A DNA stretch of 64,000 nucleotides. It comes from Crambe crambe (taxonomy: Eukaryota > Porifera > Demospongiae > Poecilosclerida > Crambeidae). A program made the translations under genes and the position numbers. The number at the start of each line of letters is the position of its first letter. Within the stretch, counting starts at the first letter, position 1. The stretch lies in NCBI GenBank assembly GCA_963924555.1, contig OZ004597.1:5102404-5166403 (forward strand), written 5' to 3'. Under the pieces are notes generated by a model that saw only the letters and a list, made by a program, of their open reading frames with translations, searched no databases and was not told the origin of the DNA. Positions 1 through 15,000 of this stretch are shown one piece after another.

Positions 1-3000
1 TAGTGTACTCCACTGAGGGCTATAACATTACAGTTCAATTTCTCTCTGGCACTCTTCTTTTATCAGGACCAGCTACACCTGGAGACTTTTCAGCTGTTTT
101 GCAGACCTTGCACTACACCAATGCATTTGTCAGTGGTGATCAACTTGATCAACTTCAGAGTGGCAAATCTATACAGTTCTCAGTGAGTGATGGATCCCTC
201 ACCAGCCAAATTGCCACAGCGTTCATAACATTTGCAGCTGTCAACGACCCTCCAATCATTGACCTCAATGGTCCAAGTCCAGGACTCAACTTTGCCACTA
301 TTTTCAAGGAAGGGAACATTTCAGTGGCCATCACGTCACCTCTTCTCACCTTAGTGGATGTGGACTCAACAGAGTTACATTCAGTCTCAGTCCAACTCAC
401 CAATGTGCAGCAAAGAACTGGAGAAGCGCTATCAGTGATTCGAAACATTGTTGGAATTGTGACCGCTTACAATTCTTCTACTAATCTACTCACTATTGAA
501 GGTCCTTCACCCACCATGAACTTTGAACTGGTGCTACGTTCACTTGTGTACCAAAATTCGGTCCCTGAACCTATTCCTGGTGTACGAATGGTGACCATCA
601 TGGCCAGTGATGGTGAGGACAGCAGTAATCAAGTCACCTCCACTATCACTGTGATCGGAGTGAACGATCCACCGGTGATATCTCTGCAACCATCTGGTAA
701 TAGTTTTGTAGAAGAAGCTGGACCTATTCAATTGCTGGGCAGGAACAGTGCTGAAGTATTGGACAGTGACAACCAAATACTCTCCAGTCTCATGGTAGTG
801 CTTGAGAACATCTCTGACAGAGAAGAAGAATCCATATTCACATCGGCTGCTGTCCAAGGTTCGATCATGGTGCGAAATCAGCTTAGAGAACATACCTCTT
901 CCTTTATCTTCTCCTTCATACCAGAATCTTTAGGTACAACAGCTCAGTTCACTCAGGTCCTTCAAGGACTTGCCTACAACAACACTGCACAGGAACCAAC
1001 TGCTGGAACAAGATATGCTAGCATTAGTGTGTCCGACAGCTCACAGTCAAGTCAAGTATTCAATATCTCAATACCTACCATACTTGTCAACGACAATCCA
1101 CCGGTGTTTGCTGATAGAACAGTGCAGATAGTTGTACCAGAAGATGTGGCAATCCAGACATCTGTGTTTCAAGCCTCTGCTACTGACAATGATGCTGACT
1201 CAGTGCTCACTTACTTAATAGAACCCCCAAATAGTCCATTCACAATATCTCAAATCAATGGAACAGTGTTTTTGTCTAGTCATCTAGACCGTGAGAGGCA
1301 GAATATGCACAGTGTCACCATTACTGCAACGGATGGTGCTAACACTGCTCAGATGATGCTGCGAGTTGAAGTGATTGACATAAATGACAACGTTCCTCAA
1401 TTTACCATGAATCCATTCAGAGCCAACATTGATGAAAACTCTCCACCTGGAACATTCGTGGTGACTTTACTTGCAAACGATGCTGATGAAGGCAGTAATA
1501 GTGACTTGAGATTCTCCATTAGGGAGGGAAACGCCCAGCGAATATTCACCATCAATTCTACATCTGGAGTCATCTCTACATCTGGTGCTCTGGATTTTGA
1601 ATTGACACAGTTCCACAGTCTTTCAGTGATGGTGCAAGACTCTGGCTCTCCCCAATTGTCCAACACTTCATTTATTCTGATAACCATCAACGATCTAAAC
1701 GATAACCCTCCTGTGTTCAATCCTACTCAAGTAACAACCACTTTAGCTGAGGACACTCCGATTGCAACAACTCTGTACTCTGCTCAAGCTACAGATGTTG
1801 ACACTAACAGTCAAATAATGTACACTTTAGTCAACGGAAGCAGCGAGCTGTTCTCTGTCTCACAAGGAACTGGCCAAATCCTATTAGTTAGGAGTCTGGA
1901 TTACGAATCAGAGACTCTGCATGTGATTGGAGTTGAGGCTTCTGATGGACTGTTTTCTTCAACATTTGTCCTTACTCTCGGTGTGTCTGATGTTGATGAC
2001 AATAAACCAACCTTTATTCAAAACATGTACTCGGTGAGCATAGCTGAAAACCTCACCATTGGTAGTGATATTCTGGAAGGAATGCCGCCTCTCATGGTCA
2101 TGGATCCAGATTCTGGTTCCAATGCTGTGGTACAATTCCGTTTGGAATCGGGCGATGCAATGAATCAATTTGCTCTAAACACTCTGAGCTCCACTGCAGC
2201 TGAGCTGATTTTGGCTGGTGGTCTGGACAGGGAAATGGTAGAGGAGTACAGTTTGACGATCATTGCACAGAACCCAACGAACCCTTTACAGAATGATACA
2301 GCTGCCCTGATTATTAATATCATTGACATTAATGATTCACCTCCTGTCTTTGATACTTCAGTCTACAACTTTTCAGCAGTTGAGAACTTGGCTGCTGGCA
2401 CTAGCATTGGCCAGGTGAGTAGCATGGATACTGATCTGGGCACTAATGGACAAATTCAATACAACATCACTTCTGGAGACTCTGCCAACATCTTTGACAT
2501 CACTCAGTCCGGAGATATTGTTCTCATGTCTGATATGCTGGACTATGAAACTAATACTCAGTTCATTCTATTGGTGCAAGCTGTCGACCAAGGCTTCCCT
2601 CCAATGAGTGCATCATCGACTGTGATCATCACCGTGGTGGATGCCAATGATAATCGTCCCATCTTCACACAGAATAGGACCCTAGTTGACCTTTCAGAGA
2701 ACTCCCCACCATTCACTACTATTGCAACTCTGCTGGCTCGCGATCAAGACTCTGGATCAAATGGTGAAGTCAGGTACTTAATCCATCCTGATAATACGCT
2801 GAACTTCATAGTCAATTCCGTGACTGGCATACTCACTACCAGTGGCAACCAGTTAGACTTTGAATCTGATCCGAGGGAAATGGTGGTAAAAGTGATAGCC
2901 AGGGACAATGGATCTCCTCCACTCTCATCAGAAGCTCAAGTGTTGGTGACTCTACAAGATGTGAATGAGTTTGCACCTGCATTCATCATAGATTCAACTG

Positions 3001-6000
3001 TCATTCCAGTGGTGGAAGATATTGCACCCTTCACAGTTGTGCTGGATCTCAATGCAACTGACAGTGATGGAGGTGATGCAGGTGTGATTGAGTTTGCTTT
3101 TCTCAGGGATCCATCTTCCCTACCTTTTGCCATCAATAACAGGACAGGCCAAATTTTCACTACAACTGAACTTGACAGGGAAACTACAGACTCATACCAA
3201 ATAGCAGTGCGTGCCTTCAATCCAAGGGGTATTCCTTCACTCATAACGTCTCTAATGTTGACCTTTACTATTGAAGACTCCAATGATAACATCCCTAGTT
3301 TCACTCAAAATGAGTTTTCTGTAGCCATCACTACCAACCACAATGTTGGAGATGTAGTGTTGATTGTGAATGCTATTGATGCAGATATTGGAACAAATGG
3401 TGCCATTCGATATTCCTTAAATAATGCCGATGACCAGTTCAATATCTCATCAAGGACTGGTGCTATAGTTTTAGCTTCTACCTTGAGAAACACAGGAAGT
3501 TTTGATCTGGTAGTTGTGGCCACTGATGGGGGCAATCCTCCCTTATCCTCCAATGTGTCTGTAACGATTAACATCATCCAACCTCTTCAGGTGACTTTCA
3601 ATCAGCAAGGAGCTGGTTTTCTGCTCAATCAAGTGTCTCCAACCACACAATCATTCGGCTTCTTTGTGGATTCTCCTCTGGGTAGTGGTGGTGTAGTGTC
3701 TGCTACACTAGGAAATGTCACAGCAAATGCATCTTACAACAGCAATCTTTCTCAGGCTGCCAGTATCAGAGGTGTAGTGCTCAGTGACCAGGTGTGGCAT
3801 GATCAGCCTGAGATCAGTGTTGTGGTGCAGGTACAAGATGCCGTGGGGGATGTGCATTGTTCCGCCACTCAAGTGGTCATCACTATTCTACCTGATACTT
3901 CTCTCAGAGGTCTGGCTGATCTAAACCCCCAAGTGAGTTGAACTTAGGTAGAATCATCTAGATAGTTAGCAAGAGAGTGTACAATCATGTGGGATTGGAT
4001 TTTGCTAATAATTTGAATGTAGCTACCAGTATAACCTGGTTATGTAACCACCTGGTAGTATATGTGAACTGTGATTCTGAACAACACACTCCAGGGACAC
4101 TATTATAACAGAACCCACTGGGTTTATGACCTACACATTCCAGGGACACTATAGCAGAGCCAGAATTAATATAATGATCACTAGTCATTTTCCAGGAAAT
4201 GACTGACCAAATTTCAATTTACTGGGTACTGCGATGTCAGACCAATGACCAATATCTTCATTCCAGCTCTGCTATAGCTACTTACATAGTTGGATTCTAT
4301 GATACATGTTACACTACCATGAAATATATGATAATAATTATCATGCAATCATGATTGTATACTAATGCAATATTAATAGGTGACCTGTGCTACTTCCTCA
4401 CTGAATGGTTTGTGCGAAGGCACTGTTCCTATTCCCACTCAGTGGTTCTCTCACTCCCAGCAAAGAGCAGTTTTTACAGTCCAAATACGTCTACTCTCCT
4501 CTTTCGACCAGCCTCAAACCATAGGCAGTGTGGCAGTCAACCCTCGTCCCAATATGATCTTTATAAATAATGTAGCATTCTTACCACCATCCAGACCTGT
4601 CTCCCTCTCTCAGCTATTCAATGTGCCTGTGTATGGACATGCCACATACCCTATAGCTGCTTACAGTGTTAAGTGCCAGGTAGGTGAGAACCTTGTCATG
4701 CAGAGAGTCAGCATCGATTCAGACATGTGGTTCACAGAAGTCAGACCTCTTGATGTTTCAGGGAGCAGAGAAGTTGGAGTAGTGGGTGTTCTTAGAAACC
4801 CTGAGTCAGTCTTAGAAGCATTGGTATCCCTGCCTGAGCTCCTCTTCTCCTTTGAGGTTAGGGTCTCACCATCTGCTGTAGCAGGAGAGGTAGAAGCCAT
4901 TAACTGCACTACAGATTATCTTAGTAACATCCTCAATGAAAAGATTCAGCCTCAAGGACTCATAACTCCAACTCCATCATTGTTTATCAGCTCATCAACC
5001 ATCAGTCCTGGCAGAGGAGAAGTCAGAATAGCACGATCTATAGCAAGAGGTCTGTTTTCTTTTGCTGAGCAGTCACAGGTTGTTAACACAGCTGTGTTGA
5101 ACAAGGAAGCACTCAGAGTGGAGCTGGTTCATTTGTTAGCCATGTCTTCTGGAGTACTTGTCAATGCTACAGATGTGCAGTGTACTAGTACCTCACTGGC
5201 TTTTCAACTCTCCGCTCAGTGCACTCAAGTAATCCTTAATGGCAGTGAGCCTGAAGGAACCAGTGGTGACATTATCTTGTCATCCTATCTAAATTTATCA
5301 TCATCAGCAGTGGTACGTGTGTGGTATCCTAACTCACCAGTTTCAATCGAGAGCTCTCCTCCTTTACTTCAGCCTATTCAGGGCTGGGAACTCCGTAATG
5401 ATGCTGGTCAGTGCTCACAACAGTATCAAACAGCATCTCTCAACGTATTTGCTGAATTTTCCTACAGCACATCAACATCTCCCATCTTCAGAGTGTCTGT
5501 GCTGCCTCTTCTTACAAGCTTGATAGTCTCCTCAAACTCAACAGTGGTGGAAGTTGATGAGAATGGTTTGACTCTGGTTGCAAAGTCTCCAGGCACTAGC
5601 ATCATATCGGCTGGTTCTTTTGTTATGCCCACTTCAGTTGTAGTGAGCAGTGACCCTATCACTGTGTCATCACTTGATGTCACCCTTTTCAGTGGCATAA
5701 GTATCAACCTCCCAGCATCTCCATTCCCTTCTCTGTCAGTTCAAAGTGCTACAGTGAATGTGGATCAATCCTTTGACTCCATATCCTCACCAGTTTTCAT
5801 CTCCCTCTTGCTGTTGATGGAAGACGGGAGCACTATGCTGCTAGACCAAGAGAACGCTGGAATACTGACCATTACATCATTGAGTGAGAACACGGTGGAA
5901 GTATCAGATGGAAACATTTCCCTCTTGAGAAGTGGCTCTGGTGATCTAGTGCAGGTAACTCTATCATCTCCATGTACTGGCTTGGCCTTGATATCTGGTA

Positions 6001-9000
6001 ATGGCAGCGCACAGGTGAATGTGCCAGATCCTCTGAGACTGCAGACGGAACAGTCAACAGCACGAGTGACTTACCCTGGCAATACCGCTGAAATGGGAGG
6101 GATCCCCACTTCCTTATCTTTGCGGGTATTAACTATCTTCCCTGACAGCCTGACACGAGATTCAACTGGCGATGCTCAGATTTCGTACAGCATCCTCCAG
6201 GGGACTGGTTTGGTGGATCTCACAGTCAGTCCTATGTCAGTCTTGATAGTTCCATCCGACCCCAACAGATCAGCTTTTGGTGAAGTGGTAATATTGATTA
6301 GTCACAGGAGCTTTCCAATCACTAATAGGATATCTTTCACCGTGGTTACATACATCGGTGTTAGAATGTTTGCTCTGCCTTACCCACCATATCCTGGATC
6401 TAATCTTGTCGATAAATCAACTCTCTTTGAGATACAAAACACAGGTCAGTACCAACAAGCATCTTTAGAGCTCCAAGCCATCCTTTCTGACAATTCTTCC
6501 ATCAGTGTCACACGCTCGCCTTTGGCATTTTACCGCTCCACCTCCCCAAGTGTAATGATAAGGGGCAATGTTGTGCAGGTCTCTCAAGTTGGTATGTTTG
6601 AAATTCAAGGACAACTTGGCCCCAACTCAACATCTCTCAACCTGATTGTGTCCAGTACATCAGTGTCTGTCACAGCTCTGCAAAATTTCTCACTGCAAGT
6701 GATGAACAGCACTCTCAGTGGGACAGTGGGGACTAGAGTACCTCTCAATCTTGATGTGATATTCAGTGACATGACACTATTTCCTGGCTTTGTTCCCAAT
6801 GCTACTAATCTTTTCCATCGAGTGGTGTCGTTGACTGTGGACACACCCAGTGTGGTATCCATCAACCCACTGACAGGCTTTGTTACTCTCCAAGGCAACC
6901 ACCACTCCTTGGTTACCATCACTGCTTCGACCATCGGGTCCACTCAGGTACAATCACAAGTAAGTTTCGGATGTAACCTCCAACCAGCTGTGGGTGATGT
7001 TGACCTGGGAGCAAGTGAAGGAATACCTGTTCCACCTGTAGTGTCTGGTAACAACTTCTCAGTGCCTTTGGTAGTCAATACAGGGCAGCAACCCCTTGGG
7101 GCAGTAAGCTTGACCATAGCTTACAGTTTGGAGTTGTTGAGTGTTGTGGCAGTGGATCGGAACCCGACTTGGATTAGCGACTTCAATTATGCAAACACTC
7201 GAGTACTCACTATCACAGCAAACAGTGGAAATGGTTCGGTGGGTCTGGTCCATTTGGGCACCATTCAATTTAGAGCAACTTCATCTGGTGTGGGCTCCAT
7301 TGGAGGTGTGGTAACATTGCTTAGAGATACATCAGGAACTCCCATAGGAAATGGTAGAGCTAGACAATTCATTGCTGGGCAGGTCAGAGTAGATGTAGTG
7401 TCTACCAGGTCTCGTCGTAGTTTGAGAGCTGCTGATCTTTCTCACCTCAGGGTCCGTAGAAATACAGAGTGCCTGTCTCCTATACCGTGTGATGTTTGCC
7501 CTGATCCCAGGGAAACAGGTGATGTGAATGGTGATTGCATATTCAACTCTACTGATGTCCAATTTCTGCTCCGATATCATGCAGAGAGACTTTTTGACTT
7601 CCGCTTAGATTCCGGTTCATCTCTGTATAATTCACTGATCTCAGTTCAACATCAGCAGTTGGACTCTGACCTCAACACTGCCCTGGATCCTCAAGATGCT
7701 TACTTCTTGCATCAAGTGCAGACTGGTCTGCTGTACTTCCTTGGAAACATTTCACTTCAGCCAATTCAGGAAAGTTCATCATGCCAGTTGGCCATTAATG
7801 CCACACTTCTCCAACAAGGAGATTTAGCACCAGATTCATCTTTAACAACTGTCTTCTTCGACATAGCTCTCCCATTTGACCCTACATTTACCACACAGCA
7901 ACTTTTTGATGAGTCCTTGGTCAGAATAGGATCTGTGGTATCCACTGCTGCCAAAGGCTTGACACTGCCAGGTGGAATTCTTCAAGCTAACCAATTAGAA
8001 CCTGGTGTGTATGGCATTGTCATGGAAACCAATCTTACTATGAGCAGCATTGGAGTCAGTGCAATCCAGTCTTCTTCACCAAATGCACAGAACACCAACC
8101 ATGCACGAACCAAGGCCATGTTTGGGTCACCTGATCCTCCTTACACCTACCCTAATTCACTCATGGTACGTCTACCTTCTTTTTCAGAGTCAGTGACAGT
8201 GCAAGCTTCTCAAGGGTATAGTCCTTTCACATTCCTAAATAACAGCATGACTACTCTAGCATGCATGACACCTCCACCACCTCCATTAATAGCACAGCCA
8301 CTTGTGCAAGCAGCAATCAGTGAGAATGCATCCATAGGAATGGAGGTAGTGACAATATCTGCCCAGAGTCAAAGTGATCGTCCTGTTAGGTATTCCATCG
8401 CTTTGGGGAATACTGGAAACGTATTTGCCATTGGAGCTAGTGATGGCACAGTGACTGTGGCTCTTCCACTTGACTTTGAATCTGTAAATTTCTACACACT
8501 TCGAATTTTAGCCACGGATCCAGCCTCTGGATTTACATCCAGTGCAGTGGCAGAAATAACAGTGACAGACTTCAACGACAATGTTCCTATGTTCGCAGTC
8601 TTTGAACTAGATATCTCCCTTGCTGCTAATACTCCTGTGGGAGCTGTTATAGCAGTTGTAAGAGCTCTAGACGCTGATGATGGAACCAATGCCATGATAG
8701 TTTATTCAACAGCAGCAAATGATAATTTTATGGTTGACTTGAATACAGGAATAGTCACTCTACAGCAACAACTTGATTTCAATGTTCAAAACATGCATCT
8801 GCTAACCATTACTGCCACAGATCTAGGAGACCCTCCACTGTCCTCATCCATCACCCTCAACATCACAGTCCTTCCTCCTGACCCAACCACACTGCAATTT
8901 GCCAATCCAGTATACAGTGTAAATGTTACTGAAAATTCTCCTGATAATCTGCCACTGCTGGAACTAAGAGCAACACCAGTCAATCAGTCGAGTGAAGCTA

Positions 9001-12000
9001 CTATTACGATTGGCTACGCACTAGAATCACCCAGGAGAAGTCCATTTGCAGTGAATGCCAGTACTGGACTGCTGACTGTGAACGGTAGCATTGATCGTGA
9101 ACTTACATCATCATATGAGCTGAGAGTGTCTGCCACTGTCATCAGTTCAAGTCGAGCCATTCCTGCAGTGGCAGTGGTACTGGTCACTGTCCAAGATCTG
9201 AATGACAACTCACCTGTCTTTGTTGAAGAAGAATACTCAGCAAGCACAGAAGAAGGAATGTCTACAGGAAGTCTACAGATTCGCTTAAGGGCTCTTGATC
9301 CTGACTTAGGTCTCAATGGAACTATACGATACTCCCTGAATGAGACATCAGACTTGCTTTCCATTGACCCTTCCACTGGAATACTCACTAATTCACAGCC
9401 ACTGGACTATGAAGTGACTCGAGCCATCACAGTATCAGTGGTTGCCATGGATATGGGCACACCCTCTCTCAGTAGCATGATTAATGTCAGTGTTACAGTC
9501 ATTGACATTAATGACAACCCGCCAAGCTTGGTAGTTGTACCTGATGTCATTACTATCAATGAATCCACAGAGGTAGGTAGTATGTTAGCTGTGGCAATGG
9601 TTGATGGAATTGACTCTCCATCTGTTAATGGAGATATTACACTCTCCTTAGCATCAAGAGAAATAGGAAATCCATTTGAAATCAATTCCACAACTGGTGA
9701 AATAACTACTTCAGCTTTTCTGGACTTTGAAAGGGTTCAGGAGTACAACCTAACAGTTACAGCCAGAGAGAGTGGTCCTCCATCAATGGAGTCCCGGCAA
9801 AACTTTGTTGTGTTCATATTAGATGTCAATGATAATGCTCCAGTATTTGATGTAAGTGTGTACAATGTGACAGTCAATGAAAGCATTGGAGTTCCAGCTC
9901 TCATTTTACAACTGACAGCATCTGACGCTGACTCTGGTAGCAATACTGACTTATTCTTCACCATTATCTCCACTGCTCCTCCTAGCAACCAGTTTTCTCT
10001 GAGTCCTGATGGTCGCCTTGAGATAGTGCAGAGCTTGGACTTTGAAGTGACACAGGTGTACAGCATCAGTGTGATGGTGGAGAATGCAGTACCTGGTGCT
10101 GAACCAGGCCTAGCCACTGTCAACGTGCAGGTGATTGATGTCAATGAATCTCCTCCAGAATTCTCACAAGATGTGTATACGGTTTCAGTCATGGAAGAGG
10201 CTGAAGGAGCTCATGTTGTCCAAGTGAGAGTTAATGACAGTGACCTTAATGACAGGGTCAGTCTCTCTACCGACAATACTAACTTCAGGATTGGAGCAGA
10301 TGGTGTGGTAGTCACGGCAACAGCACTGGACAGGGAAAGAGCAGAGCAGTACAACTTCACTGTGTTGGCAGAGGATGATGGAGTTCCTGTCATGTCAGCC
10401 AGAGCACTTGTAGTTGTGGATGTGATGGACATCAATGACAACAGTCCTGTATTTGACCCATTCCAGAACATCTCCATTTTGGAGTCCATACTGATTGGTA
10501 GCACTGTACAAACATTCTCTGCCAGCGATGTAGATGAAGGAGCCAATGGCACTATTGGATTTTTCTCCCTTGTATCTACATCTGCAGACTTCTCACTCAC
10601 CAGTGATGGACGACTCAGTGTGGAACGTGCCCTTAGTGCCAGCAGCATGTCATTCTACCTTATACCTGTGCAAGTGCAAGATCTTGGAACTCCACCTCTT
10701 ACCAGTACAGCTACCATTGCCATCACTGTTGAAAGCTCTCCTATTCCAGTGTTTGATCAGACCACTTACTTTGTGTCAGTTCTGGAGAACATTCCATCTG
10801 CCTTCTTAGTTCAAGTTACAGCCACTTCTCAGAACTCTGAAACTGGTAGTGTGAGGTATCATTTGAACACTGAAGATTTATCTCACCTGTTTGCTGTGGA
10901 TGAAAGTTCAGGGAATGTGATGTTGACAGCACCTTTGAATAGAGAGGAGAGAGATACCTATTCCATAGAAGTGGGGGCTCTAACAGTGTTCAATTTTACA
11001 AATTTCACAGCCTTTACTCAAGTTAATATCAGTGTTCTTGATGTTAATGACAACGCTCCACAATTCCTGGTATCATCTCAGTCTGTTTCCATCAATGAAA
11101 CCATAAGCCCTAATACAGACATCATCTCATTTCAAGCAGCAGATATAGATCTTGGAAATAATTCAATCATTCAGTATTCTATAGTAGCAGGGAATGAAGA
11201 TTTGCAGTTAGTAATTGACCAGAATGGTTTAACAAGGACCACAACATCACTCTTGGCTCAAGTCGGTTGGTATAATATAACAATCCAAGCGGCCAATCCT
11301 GTTGAGTTTGGTTCTCTATCAAGCACTGCAGAACTTCTTCTTGAAATACAACCAGTGAATGATTTCCAACCAATGTTTGTCATGGATATGTATACTGTTA
11401 ACATCAGTGAAGATGCTCGTGTGAATGAAATAGTGATTTCTGTGCCAGCTGTAGACCCTGATGAGGGGACAGCTGGTGAAATATCTTACAACATCACATC
11501 TGGAAATGAAGCTGGTGTGTTCACCATAGATCCTAATACTGGAAACATATCACTAGCACGCACTCTGGACTTTGAATCTCAGACACAGTACAATATCACT
11601 GTACTTGCTACTGATGCTGGAACACCACCTCAATCTTCACGTGTACCAGTCTATATTCAAGTCACAGACATCAATGATAATCAACCTGTGTTCACTCAAC
11701 AATTGTATACAGGGTCTGTAGACGAAAACTTACCTGCTGGCCAGTCTATACTCAGAGTGCAAGTCACTGATGCAGATTCACCACCCAATTCTGCTATCAC
11801 CTATGACATAATGCCTTCAGACATCAGTTCCATGTTCACTATCTCTCTTTCTGGTGTGTTAGAAAACTCCTTACCACTTGATCGTGAAACTCGAACCTCT
11901 GCACTTGTGTTCATCAGAGCTGTCAACTCTGACTCCAGGATGACATTCACTGCCACAACGATGGCACAAATTATCATCAACGATGTGAATGACAATGCCC

Positions 12001-15000
12001 CCATCTTTACCCAGCAAGAATACTCTTCAGTTGTCCAAGCTCCAGTTCCTGTGAATGCCACCATATTAAGAGTCCAAGCCAATGATGCTGACTCTCTGCA
12101 AAACAATGCCAGAGTGCAGTACAGCCTCCTGGATAGAAACTCGAGCTTCTACATCGATCCTGTTTCGGGATTGATTCAAGTAGCATCAGAAATACTTAGA
12201 GAAGGAAACTTTACTCTGACTGTAGTGGCTTCAGATGGAGGCATTCCAGTTCTTTCCAACCAATCTATTGTAAGAGTGACTATCTTGTCTCCAGATGACT
12301 TAACAGCTGGCCGTGAAAGAGATATTGTGTTCACTAGTGAGGAAGGCATCAACCTCTTGAGTTCTCCAGTTGAAGTTTCTGCAGATTCGTACCAGCAGAT
12401 GTTTGGTTTTGCTGTAGGGAGAGATATCCGACAGTCACGTACCATTACCGCCAGCTTGAGTTCCCTGTCGGCAAGTATTTCTGTCTCTCCACGAGGGATG
12501 GCAGCAGAAAGTGTGAAGGCTGTACTCCTCTCAAATGAGGTTTGGCATGATGAACCAGAAGTGAAGCTTGTTGTACAAGCAAGAGATGGCACTCACAATG
12601 TGCATGTGGTAGCAAATATCTTGGCTCAACTCACTCATCCAAGGGTAGGAATGGTGAGTGGTTCATGCACCACACGCTCCTCTGATGGCACTTGCATCAT
12701 CACAATTACTGTACCAAGTGTGTGGTTTGAAAGCAGAGCAAATGCCACAGTCCAATTTGGGCTCACTTCAATTGCACTTCAGTCTCTTGGAAGGAATGTT
12801 GAAATCCAACAACGTCCATTGTTCAACAGTGCACTCAACATCTATGTCTTCATGGAGATGCCTGTGAGGAACTTGTTTGTGAATGATGCATTCTCCATCC
12901 CTGTGCGAGGAAGAACAGGTTCCACAGGTGTGGGTTCATACACTCTCACAGTGCAAGGGTCAAATAGTGTTGACATCGCTAGCCTTACCTTTGACAGCAC
13001 TCTGTGGAGAGCACAAGTTCAGAGGGTAGGGGGGAACGTCACCATTACAGCAGTTCGAAGTGACCAGAACACCATTCCACCTGCTGGGGAAATTCTCTTG
13101 TTCACAATCCAAGCTCGAGTCCTACCATCAAGTCCAGTCAATGCCCTCATAACATCAGCAGTCACAGCTGTTGTGGTGGAACTGAGTGATTTCAATCGCA
13201 TGCGACTCCTCCCACCTCCAGGAATGATGCCAGGTCAAAGTTTAGCTCTTTCTCGTGATGGGATAATGGGGTCTGGAACAATATACGTAACAAATGACAA
13301 CGCAGTAGGTTTGCTCCCATATGTAAACCGAGCAGACCTGATCAATACAGCTCTTCTGAATGAAGTAATAGTATCAGAGCCAGTGATTGTCTTAAGCATT
13401 CTTATGTCTGGAAGCATGACCACTTTATCAGGATCAGGACTGTCCTGTACATCAGGCAACTCCTCCATAGTGAGTGTGGTTTCCGACTGCTCCTCTATCT
13501 CACTTACATCAAGTCAAACCACTTCCTCTATCTCTACTCTGATAAGTGTTTCTCATGATGGCCAGTTGGCTTCCTTCCCTGTGGAAGTATGGGTCCCACA
13601 GATGCCAGTGCGCCTTGCAGTTGCTGATGGTATCTTGAATAATTTGGCAGGAGTGCCTGATCTGAGAGCCAACTGCACAGCTATGAAACAATTCACCAAT
13701 GTCCGTGCCTTTGCTCGTTTTATCAATTCAGATCAGTCTGTTCAAGATGTTGATGTCACTCACCTAGTCTCCATGAGACTTTCGAGCTCGGATAACAATG
13801 TCGCTGTAGTGAATGGTAGCACAGTGTTTGGATCTGGAGTGGGAACTGCCACTATCCGAGGCCGATCTCTGGTGAATGGAGTCATGTTCTCTGAAGTAGA
13901 AATAACTGTTGCAGACACTCCTGTAGAGATCTTGGGTTTGGATGTTCGAGTGATCACTCAAATCCAAGCAAGTGGACCCCAACAGGTGACTCGACTGGCT
14001 ATTAACAACCTCCTTGTCTCTGTACAACAAATGTTTGATTTTGAAGGAGTTCAGGGCACAGCGATTGCAGCTGCAGTGTTTTCTGATGGAACTCGAGTGT
14101 TGCTAGATGATTCTCAAGTTTCATTCTCTTCCCTTCAAAGTAACGTGGTTGAAGTATCAGGCACGACTGTGAGAGCTCTGGCCTCTGGTGGTGGCGACAT
14201 CATACAAGCAGTGTGGAATCCCCCTTCAGAGTGTGGCACTAATCCCATAGCAACAGGGCTAGCAACAGTATCAGTGAACATACCTTTGCCTACAAGTATA
14301 TCAGTGAGCCTTTCTTCCCCTTTATTGGCTGCACCTGGCAGCACAGCTAATTTGATTGGAGTGTCTACTTCATCTACACTCAGAGTCATTGCTCGCTATG
14401 CAGATGAAAGGGCTCAAGACTTGACACTAGACAACAGAACTATTTACAATACTCCTAACAATGTAGACCTGACTATTGATGGGGGTGGAGTCACACTCAC
14501 TACCAATGCTAATGCCACACTGGTTGGGGACTATTCCATCTCTATTTCATTTACTCAATTCCAGGGTGTAATGCAGGCTGCGAACTTTACAATAGTGAAT
14601 GTTGCTGATATCTCTTTAATTGCAAATCCTTACCCTTTCTTTCCCGGCTCAAGTTCTATGAGTGTGAGAGCTCTTGCTCCAATCGCAAATATCTCCCAAC
14701 GTCAGCAAGTAGTCATCAGAGCTAATGCAGTCCTTAGCAATGGTAATACAATAGACATATCCACTAATGCTGGATTAGAGTTCAGACTGGAAACAAGGCG
14801 AACAAGCTTAAGAAACAGTGCTATGATCACACGTAGTGCAATGTTGAATATTCTCTCTTTCAGAGAAGCATCACCATTTGGTACATTAACAGTGAGAGCT
14901 GTTTTCAGGGAAGTAGGGACTAACAACCCACTTATTCTCAACATCATTACAGCAGCTGTCCAGATCAGAGAAATACGTATATCTCCCTTCCCTGACAACA

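Noticed and set aside
155..3577. Minus-strand open frames across the cadherin region
   Set aside because: They are shadows of the coding frame. None has a domain or splice structure.
4380..4382. GTG start codon for the long frame
   Set aside because: It is an internal valine codon after a phase-0 intron. Module 2 is continuous across the same place.
6985..7720. Bacterial contamination or transfer, suggested by cohesin and dockerin motifs
   Set aside because: The domains are inside one continuous exon of an intron-bearing gene with cadherin repeats and base composition like the flanks. Cohesin-like domains are known in TMEM132 and coherins.
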